10,599 nt of DNA from Chloroflexota bacterium (GTDB taxonomy: Bacteria; Chloroflexota; Dormibacteria; Aeolococcales; Aeolococcaceae). The notes beneath the pieces were generated by a model. That model was not told the DNA's origin and did not search any database. It saw nothing but the letters and a program-made list of their open reading frames with translations. The stretch is taken from positions 1 through 10,599 of the forward strand of contig DNAU01000034.1 in assembly GCA_003491925.1 (NCBI GenBank), written 5' to 3'. A program made the translations under genes and the position numbers. Below, piece by piece: positions 5,249 through 10,599 of the stretch (position 1 is the stretch's first letter; the number at the start of each line of letters is the position of its first letter).

Positions 5249-6441
5249 CGTGCCAGCACCGTGCCCTGGCGGACCACGAAGTGCTGCGAGCGCCGCTCGC
5301 CGAAGAGCCCCTCCTCACTGCAGGTCACCATGGTCTGGGGCGCGCCGGCTCCGGTCGCGAGCGCGCCGAGCAGCCGCTCCCGCCGGGCCGGGTCGAGCTC
5401 GCTGAGCACGTCGTCGAGAAGCAGCAGAGGCATCCGGCCGGAGACCCGTCCGACCAGGCGGACCTCGGCGATCTTGGTGGCAAGGACCGCGGTCCGCTGC
5501 TGGCCCTGGGAGCCAGTCGAGCGTGCGGCGCGGTCGTTAAGGACGTACTCCATGTCGTCGCGGTGGGGACCGACCACGGTGGTGCCGCGTGCCAGCTCCT
5601 CAGCGTGAGCGCGGGCGAGCGTGCGCCGCAGGGCGGCCATGGCCTCCTCGCGGTTGTCGGTGGCGGTGGCACCGTGGGGGACGTAGCGCATCTCGAGCGC
5701 GTCCGTCGCGTCGCTGATCTCTGCCATCGCGGCGGCTGCCAGGGGGCCCAGCGTCCTCACCAGACCGGTTCGCGCCACCCGAACTCCGGCGCCGTGCAGG
5801 ACCAGCGCGTCGTCGAAGGTGCGGAGATGGTCGGGCGCATCACCGCCCTCGAGGTGGAGGCGGCGCAGCAGCGAGTTGCGCTGCTCGAGGACGCGCCGGT
5901 AGCGGACCAGCTCGTCCGCCGCGCCCCGGTCGAGCTGGGCGAGCAGGACGTCGAGAAGCCGGCGCCGTGCCTCCGGGCCGGCCTTCACCAGCTGCAGGTC
6001 GTCGGGCCAGAAGAGCACCACCGGCCAGCGGCCGAGGAGGTCACGGGGGGCGATCGGATGGCCGTCACTCGACGTCGTCCGCGCGATCCGCGGCGGGGAC
6101 TCGGCGGGATCCGCGGGACCGGCGCCGGGCTCGCGGACCCGGCGGAGGCGGAGGGCGAGGCTCTCGGACAGCGTCCCCCGGACCAGCACCGCGTCCACCG
6201 CCGCCTCGTCGGCCCCCCAACGGAGCAGCTCGCCCGCGGTGGTCGTCCGAGGTGAACGGGTGAGCAGGAGCGTGGCCACGGCCTCCAGCAGGTTGGTCTT
6301 CCCCTGCGCGTTCTCGCCGACGAAGACGTTGAGCCCTGGCCCCAACCGGAGGCTCAGCTCGGCGTAGTTCCGGAAGTTGAAGAGCCGGAGGCTGGCCAGG
6401 CCCTCCTCGGGCGATGGAAGGGCCTCCTCCGGGGGGCTCAC
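5245..6441 (-). CDS. recF: DNA replication and repair protein RecF
   Basis: SMC-like ATPase of the RecFOR pathway that helps load RecA at gaps. 398 residues, slightly longer than usual. Visible motifs are RLFNFRNYAELSLRL (19-33), Walker A GENAQGKTN (42-50), a FWPDDLQLVKAGPEARRR segment, the family signature VVGPHRDDMEYVLND, the ABC signature GSQGQQRT (310-317), and Walker B PLLLLDDVLSELD (338-350, with the aspartates at 343-344). The GTG start at 6441 is chosen because it overlaps the upstream glycosyltransferase stop (GTGA) and sits about 16 codons before the conserved fold. The open frame continues upstream to 6756, but that stretch is antisense-like Arg/Gly-rich sequence inside the neighbouring gene. 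No clear ribosome binding site is present, suggesting coupled translation. It lies opposite in strand to dnaA-dnaN, unlike the common dnaA-dnaN-recF arrangement. Confidence 0.96.
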   Translation of the reverse strand: MSPPEEALPSPEEGLASLRLFNFRNYAELSLRLGPGLNVFVGENAQGKTNLLEAVATLLLTRSPRTTTAGELLRWGADEAAVDAVLVRGTLSESLALRLRRVREPGAGPADPAESPPRIARTTSSDGHPIAPRDLLGRWPVVLFWPDDLQLVKAGPEARRRLLDVLLAQLDRGAADELVRYRRVLEQRNSLLRRLHLEGGDAPDHLRTFDDALVLHGAGVRVARTGLVRTLGPLAAAAMAEISDATDALEMRYVPHGATATDNREEAMAALRRTLARAHAEELARGTTVVGPHRDDMEYVLNDRAARSTGSQGQQRTAVLATKIAEVRLVGRVSGRMPLLLLDDVLSELDPARRERLLGALATGAGAPQTMVTCSEEGLFGERRSQHFVVRQGTVLAR

Positions 6442-7583
6442 GAGCGTTTCAGGGCCACCGAGCGGATGAGCTCGGCGACCTCGGCGGCGGCCTCGGGGCG
6501 GGCCAGCTGTGCCACCGCGGCCTGCATCGAGAGCAGCGAGGGGGATCCCGGCACCGCCAGCTCGGCAACCTCGTCCACCAGCTCGGCGTCCCCGGGCACG
6601 TAGCGGCCGGCCCCGGTGTCGATGAGCCACTCCATGTTGCCCCGCTCCTGACCGGGCAGGAACCAGGTGATGAGCAGGGGGAGCCCGGCGCAGAGCGCCT
6701 CTGCGATCGTCCCGGGACCCGCTTTGGTGACCACGATGTCCGCCGCCGTCATCCACTGGGCCATGTTGGTCACGAATCCCTGCACGACGACCGGACGGTC
6801 CCGCCGGTCACGGAGGCCGGCGAGGGCCGCCTCGGCGCGGCGGTTGCGCCCGCAGATCACCACCAGGGAGATGTCCAGCCCGCTGCCGGCGAGCACCCGC
6901 GCCCGGCGCTCGATGTCGCCGGAGCCGTCCGCGCCGCTGCAGACCAGCACGGTGAACCGATCGGGGTCGAGCCCGAGCTGGAGCCGCTGGAGTCGGCGGG
7001 CATCCGGGTCCGAGTCATGGCCGGTGAAGCCGGCGTCGACCGGCAGGCCCACTTGGACCAGACGGTCGGCCGGCACCCGGTTGCGGCGGCAGCGATCCAG
7101 CCCGCCCGGGGAGGGGACGATCACCAGGTCGACGTCCGGAGAGGCCCAGAAGGTGTGGACGTCGACCAGGTCGGTGACGGCGGTGACGATCGGGACCCGG
7201 AGGCCGAGACGACGGCGCGCGCGCACCGCGGCACGATTCAGGAGAGGGTGGAAGGAGACGACGGCCGCCGGCTCCAGGGAGGTCATCAGCCGTGCGATGG
7301 CGGGGTCCACGCTGTGCAGCACGAGCTCCGAGACCCGCACCATGGCCCGGGAGTTGGTGGCGTGGAAGAGCCCGCCCCACACCCAGGGGGCGTGCTGGAT
7401 GAGGGGGCCGTACAGCGAGGCGGTGCGTCCCAGCAGGCGGGGCGACGCCGTGGCGAACGGGTCGACGATCTCCACCGTGAACTCACCGGGGTGGGCGACC
7501 CCGAGGTGGTGGCTGACCGCGGTCGCCGCGGCCCGGTGCCCGCCACCGGTATCGGCGATCAGGAAGAGGAGTGGGCGGGACAC
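6438..7583 (-). CDS. MGDG synthase-type glycosyltransferase (GT28/GT-B fold)
   Basis: 381 residues. The N-terminus LLFLIADTGGGHRAAA (DTGGGH at 11-16) is typical of the monogalactosyldiacylglycerol synthase N-terminal domain. The C-terminal half has the nucleotide-sugar site: GFVTNMAQWMTAADIVVTK, then KAGPGTIAEA (287-296) and LPGQERGN (309-316), close to the plant and bacterial MGDG/processive diacylglycerol glycosyltransferase pattern. It probably transfers a sugar from a UDP-sugar to diacylglycerol at the inner membrane face; the exact sugar cannot be read from sequence. There are no membrane spans, as usual for this peripheral family. The GTG start at 7583 follows AGGAG with an unusually short 2-nt gap. 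The frame is open far upstream, but only as shadow of the next gene. It overlaps recF by 4 nt, so the two are probably co-translated. Confidence 0.88.
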   Translation of the reverse strand: MSRPLLFLIADTGGGHRAAATAVSHHLGVAHPGEFTVEIVDPFATASPRLLGRTASLYGPLIQHAPWVWGGLFHATNSRAMVRVSELVLHSVDPAIARLMTSLEPAAVVSFHPLLNRAAVRARRRLGLRVPIVTAVTDLVDVHTFWASPDVDLVIVPSPGGLDRCRRNRVPADRLVQVGLPVDAGFTGHDSDPDARRLQRLQLGLDPDRFTVLVCSGADGSGDIERRARVLAGSGLDISLVVICGRNRRAEAALAGLRDRRDRPVVVQGFVTNMAQWMTAADIVVTKAGPGTIAEALCAGLPLLITWFLPGQERGNMEWLIDTGAGRYVPGDAELVDEVAELAVPGSPSLLSMQAAVAQLARPEAAAEVAELIRSVALKRS

Positions 7584-7622
7584 GGCTCCTGAGACTAGCG
7601 AAGCCGACGGTCGGAAAGTCGC

Positions 7623-7643
7623 CGGGGGCGCGTTCAGCCCCCG
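7623..7643 (-). terminator. Hairpin at the end of the lipoprotein gene
   Basis: Perfect 7-bp GC stem (CGGGGGC / GCCCCCG) with a 7-nt loop containing the stop codon at 7634-7636. In the minus direction it is followed by GGCGACTTTCC rather than a U-run. It may attenuate transcription into the glycosyltransferase-recF-dciA part, or only protect the mRNA. Confidence 0.35.
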
Positions 7644-9421
7644 AAGGAGACGGCGAGAGCCTCGAGTCCCGCGGGCAGCCCGGTGAGCGGAAGCGGCCCC
7701 GAACCGTCCGCGTTGGCGATCACGGCCTCCTCGGCGCCGGGCGCCAGGGTGGTGATGTAGGCGATCTGGCGGCCGCTCGGCGCCACGCTGGCACTGTCGG
7801 GATCGGGGTCGCCGAGCCCGGCGCCGATGGGCGAGAGCATCCCGGTCGCGATGTCGAGCGCGCCGAGCTGCGGTGAGCCTGGCGGGGCGTTGAGGGCGAC
7901 CACCAGGGTGGCACTGTCGGTGAACCCCACCGGGGTGATCTGGGTTCCGACTCGGGAGGCGGGGCGGCTGCCGGCGGGGTCGACCACCCAGGTGGCGGGA
8001 ATCGGGCTGGACGGCGAGGTCACCTGGATGGCCAGCTCCTCCCCCTGCGGAGCCGCCACCAGGTGGTCGGCGGTCCCGACCACCCCCGGCAGCGGGTACC
8101 GGGCGCCGATCGACGGGTTCGCCAGGTCGACGTGGGCGGGGCTGGTGGTGGTCGCCGCCACCGGGATGGCGAGCGCCTCGCCATCCGCCGTCCAGACCGG
8201 TGGGGCGCTCGGCGACGAGCCCGCGGGGAGCTCGGAGAGGGTGCCGGAGGTGGGGTCGTAGAGCTCCACCGTCGAGTTGGAGGCGACGAAGGCGAGGGTC
8301 GCGCCGTCCGGCGACCAGGCCGGCGAGGTGGCGCCGGTGAGGTCCAGCTGGTCGAGCCCGTTCTGGACGTCGATGATCCGCAGCACCGGCGGCTGGTTGA
8401 GATGGGTCACGTCGGTCTGGACGATGGCCAGCCATTGCCCGCCCGGGGCGAGGCTCGCGCTGTCGATGACGGCGGTCGGCTGCCCGGGCCCCACATCACC
8501 GCAGTCGTCCGGGTCGGAGCAGACGGGCACGGAGTCGAGGACCTGGGCGGGGATGGGAAGTCCGGTGGCGGGCGCGGTGAGCTGCGCGAGCATCACCGTG
8601 GTGGCGGCTCCCAGGCTGGGCCCGGCCAGGACCAGGAGGTGCCCCTCTGCCAGCAGCGCGGTGGTCCGGAAGTGGACGGTGATCGGGGATGAGATCGGTT
8701 GCCCGAAGGCGTCGGTGGCCCGGCGGCTGACCGTGAGGGTGTACGGGGTGCCGGGGGCCAGCGGGCGCTCCGGAATGACCTCGAACTGGCCGAGGTCGAG
8801 CGGGTTGCGGACCACCTCGAGGCCGGTCGCCTCCGGGCTGAGCGAGACGGCGGCGGCCAGCGCGGAGGCGGACATCGCCCGCGAGAACGAGAGCAGCAGC
8901 GGGGTGTCGCGAGCCACGCTGGCACCGTCGCCGGGGGTCGCCGAGGTGAGCACCGGGGCTGCGGCGCTGGTCAGGTTCCAGACGTGGTCGAGGGAGTTGA
9001 CGTTGCCGTTGACCGAGGTGACGCCGGCGCCAAGCCTGAAGGTGTACTCGGTGTTCGGGGCGAAGAGGGCGCCGGGATGATGCAGCACGAAACCCGACTC
9101 GCCGGTCAGCCAGGTGATCCAGCAGGGCGCGCCGGGCCGGGCGGTGAAGGCCGCCTCCAGGTTGCATCCGGGTAGCCCGACCCGCGAGTTCTTCGACTCC
9201 ACCACGGTGAGACGGGTGGCCACGCTCCGATGGGTGACGGGCTGATCGAAGACGACCTCGACCGTGGCGTTCGCATCGAGCTGGGTGGAGCCCGCGAGCG
9301 GGTTGAGCTGCACGATCTGAGGCGGAGCGCTGAAGCACCCGGTGACCAGCACCGAGGGTGCCAGGAAGGCGATGCCGAGGGGGATGACCCGGAGCCGGAA
9401 GGGGCGGCGGCGAGGGCTCAA
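7634..9421 (-). CDS. Lipoprotein with Ig-like (Big_5-type) domains and a TolB/WD40-like beta-propeller
   Basis: 595 residues, secreted and probably lipid-anchored. An Arg-rich N-terminus, a hydrophobic segment (12-24) and the lipobox LVTGC (25-29) mark Cys29 as the acylation site. Two Ig-like repeats follow. The first (about 34-150) starts PPQIVQLNPLAGS with VEVVFDQPV; the second (about 155-252) starts APVLTSATPGDGAS with LLLSFSRAM and ends ITVHFRT. Both carry the Big_5/SbsA pattern. From about 260 to the end there are propeller-like blades, the clearest being SPAWSPDGATLAFVASN (366-382) with later VWTADGEALAIP and VAPSGRQIAYITT. Cysteines 86/100 and 301/307 could form disulfides. The role is unknown; surface binding or scaffolding is a guess. 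The TTG start at 9421 overlaps the upstream stop (TTGA). Confidence 0.8.
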   Translation of the reverse strand: MSPRRRPFRLRVIPLGIAFLAPSVLVTGCFSAPPQIVQLNPLAGSTQLDANATVEVVFDQPVTHRSVATRLTVVESKNSRVGLPGCNLEAAFTARPGAPCWITWLTGESGFVLHHPGALFAPNTEYTFRLGAGVTSVNGNVNSLDHVWNLTSAAAPVLTSATPGDGASVARDTPLLLSFSRAMSASALAAAVSLSPEATGLEVVRNPLDLGQFEVIPERPLAPGTPYTLTVSRRATDAFGQPISSPITVHFRTTALLAEGHLLVLAGPSLGAATTVMLAQLTAPATGLPIPAQVLDSVPVCSDPDDCGDVGPGQPTAVIDSASLAPGGQWLAIVQTDVTHLNQPPVLRIIDVQNGLDQLDLTGATSPAWSPDGATLAFVASNSTVELYDPTSGTLSELPAGSSPSAPPVWTADGEALAIPVAATTTSPAHVDLANPSIGARYPLPGVVGTADHLVAAPQGEELAIQVTSPSSPIPATWVVDPAGSRPASRVGTQITPVGFTDSATLVVALNAPPGSPQLGALDIATGMLSPIGAGLGDPDPDSASVAPSGRQIAYITTLAPGAEEAVIANADGSGPLPLTGLPAGLEALAVSFGG

Positions 9422-10599
9422 TAGGCGCGGGAGAGGGCGCTCTCCACGTCGATCGCCGCCATGGCACCGGTGCCGCTCTTCACCTCGATCCGGGCCGCCT
9501 TGTCGGTCGCGATCTTGGCCACCCCGGTGGTTGCCGTGCTGAGTGCGGGGTTGGTCTGCGTATAGGAGCCGAGCACGTGGCCCTGGCTGAGCATGATGAT
9601 CCCGACGTCCGAGCTCCCCACCACCAGCACGGCTCCGTCCACAGCCTCCTCGGTCAGGTAGGCGAGCAGTGCGTCGAAGTTCACGAACCGCCCCAGGAGG
9701 CCGGTATAGAGGAGGGGGGCGGTCAGCAGGATGCCGATCCCCTCCACGATCTCGCTCGCGAGGTCGATGACGTCCAGCATCCCAGCCCCCGCGTCCATGC
9801 TGCGGCGGATCGCCTGGAAGGCGCCCTCACCGGATCGGGACCCGGGGGCACTGGACCGCGCGTCGAGGAGGTGGCCCTGATGAAAGAGGAGCAGCGCCGA
9901 GAAGTCGGGGGCGGTGAGCCGCACGTAGCCCGTGTGCTGGTCCCCGCGCAGGGTGCGGATGAGCTTGGGGAAGTCGACGAAGGCGCTCTTCAGCCCCTCG
10001 TACTGGGCCCGGCCCGAAGGGAGGGGATACATGATCTCGAGCGGCTCGACCGCCGGAGCACCCATGACCGCCGCCGGCTCAGGCGCCGGCTCCGCAGCCG
10101 GGGGAGGCTCGGGGCGGGGCACGCTCCTGACCGGGGCCGAAGGCTCCTGCCGGTACTGCGGGGCCGGTGCGGGAGCGGGCGCCGGGATCGGCTGCGGTTC
10201 GGCGGGCTGGTAATGCGCCGCCGCGGGAGCGGGGGCCGGGGCGCTCGGGGTCGGAGCCGGGGCCGGGGCCGCGGGCGCCGGGGCGGGTTCCGGGGTGAGG
10301 GTGGGAGCGGGAGCATTCCACGGCGAGTAGCCGGCGGCCTGCTGCTCCGCGCCGAAGTTGGGGACCGCCGAGGTCCAGGCGGGCTCCGGGTATCCGCCGC
10401 CGGGCTCGCTGTAGGTGGCTACCCCGTAGTCCTCGGCCTCCTCATAGGCGGTGCCCGTCCAGCCGGCCTGGTCCGCTGCACCGGCGGGGGGAGCCTCCGG
10501 CGTGCGCCGCTCCGCCTCGGCGATCAGCTCCGCGGGGGACGACTTGATCGTCTCCTCGGGCGGGAGCTTGGCGCGGGGGTCGAAGCGGAAGGTGCCGTC
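9418..10599 (-). CDS. DUF4388-like multidomain protein, N-terminus outside the window
   Basis: 393 codons are visible, open to the window edge. Residues 1-32 (DGTFRFDPRAKLPP then ETIKSSPAELIAEAERR) look like the end of a DUF4388 (PatA N-terminal-type) domain. A long linker follows, acidic/aromatic to about 94 and Pro/Ala-rich to about 180. The C-terminal region has two related modules: FVDFPKLIRTL ... LLLFHQGHLLDARS (207-249) and FVNFDALLAYL ... GIIMLSQGHVLGSYT (305-347). Both resemble the DUF4388 core, in which a strand pair precedes a GxI/GxL turn. No membrane segment or catalytic motif is seen. DUF4388 proteins often accompany signalling or motility regulators, but no partner of that type is visible here. 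Codon and base use match the neighbours. The TGA overlaps the lipoprotein's TTG start by 4 nt, so this is the most upstream visible gene of the operon. Confidence 0.65.
   Translation of the reverse strand, partial: DGTFRFDPRAKLPPEETIKSSPAELIAEAERRTPEAPPAGAADQAGWTGTAYEEAEDYGVATYSEPGGGYPEPAWTSAVPNFGAEQQAAGYSPWNAPAPTLTPEPAPAPAAPAPAPTPSAPAPAPAAAHYQPAEPQPIPAPAPAPAPQYRQEPSAPVRSVPRPEPPPAAEPAPEPAAVMGAPAVEPLEIMYPLPSGRAQYEGLKSAFVDFPKLIRTLRGDQHTGYVRLTAPDFSALLLFHQGHLLDARSSAPGSRSGEGAFQAIRRSMDAGAGMLDVIDLASEIVEGIGILLTAPLLYTGLLGRFVNFDALLAYLTEEAVDGAVLVVGSSDVGIIMLSQGHVLGSYTQTNPALSTATTGVAKIATDKAARIEVKSGTGAMAAIDVESALSRAY
9430..9445. repeat. Small inverted repeat just upstream of the lipoprotein start
   Basis: GGAGAG / CTCTCC arms (6 bp) with a 4-nt loop, inside the 3' end of the DUF4388-like gene. 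In the mRNA it would pair the only GGAGAG purine run before the TTG start, although that run is about 18 nt away, too far to be a normal ribosome binding site. Confidence 0.3.
10159..10314 (-). repeat. Pro/Ala low-complexity linker coding sequence
   Basis: Encodes alternating Pro-Ala runs (residues about 96-147 of the partial protein, for example PEPAPAPAAPAPAPTP). The DNA is a degenerate GC-rich hexamer-like repeat that is prone to length change. It probably forms a stiff extended spacer between the DUF4388-like end and the tandem modules. Confidence 0.75.

Noticed and set aside
6414..7592. Plus-strand open frame of 392 codons opposite the glycosyltransferase
   Set aside because: Antisense shadow; low-complexity His/Gly/Asp/Arg composition, no ribosome binding site, and the minus strand encodes a motif-rich glycosyltransferase.
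8496..9467. Minus-strand open frame of 323 codons overlapping the lipoprotein gene
   Set aside because: Alternate-frame shadow, Arg/Pro/His-rich; the overlapping frame has a signal peptide, lipobox and repeated Ig-like pattern.

Overview
This is a high-GC bacterial chromosome segment centred on the replication origin. dnaA and dnaN run rightward on the + strand. The conserved rpmH-rnpA-yidD-yidC cluster diverges leftward from the dnaA promoter region. Degenerate DnaA boxes lie on both sides of dnaA. The domain architecture, GTG/TTG starts and GC-rich codons suggest a high-GC lineage near Actinobacteriota or Chloroflexota/Dormibacterota. The recF-to-DUF721(dciA) pair resembles the actinobacterial order, but here it is inverted. 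The phylum assignment is inference only.

Layout, left to right. 1-749 (-) is the 5' part of yidC, cut by the window edge. 746-1033 (-) is yidD, 1030-1461 (-) rnpA and 1458-1604 (-) rpmH; each neighbouring pair overlaps by 4 nt. 1605-2041 is a divergent regulatory region with a likely dnaA promoter and two strong DnaA boxes. 2042-3445 (+) is dnaA. 3446-3740 is an origin-like spacer with weak DnaA boxes and an AT-richer stretch. 3741-4898 (+) is dnaN. A short hairpin then separates dnaN from a convergent minus-strand operon. In its transcription order this operon encodes: a protein with a DUF4388-like end, a Pro/Ala linker and two tandem related modules (10599-9418, 5' end outside); a lipoprotein with Ig-like and beta-propeller domains (9421-7634); an MGDG-synthase-type glycosyltransferase (7583-6438); RecF (6441-5245); and DciA/DUF721 (5248-4916).

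Most genes are housekeeping: replication initiation (DnaA), sliding clamp (DnaN), recombination (RecF), helicase loading (DciA), ribosome and RNase P components (L34, RnpA), and membrane protein insertion (YidD, YidC). The unusual points are start-codon anomalies (rpmH with ATA, rnpA with no ATG/GTG/TTG at a sensible position), recF-dciA facing the expected rightward replication fork, and coupling of recF to a membrane glycolipid-type glycosyltransferase and a two-module DUF4388-like protein. I found no CRISPR array, insertion sequence, tRNA, rRNA or obvious defence system.
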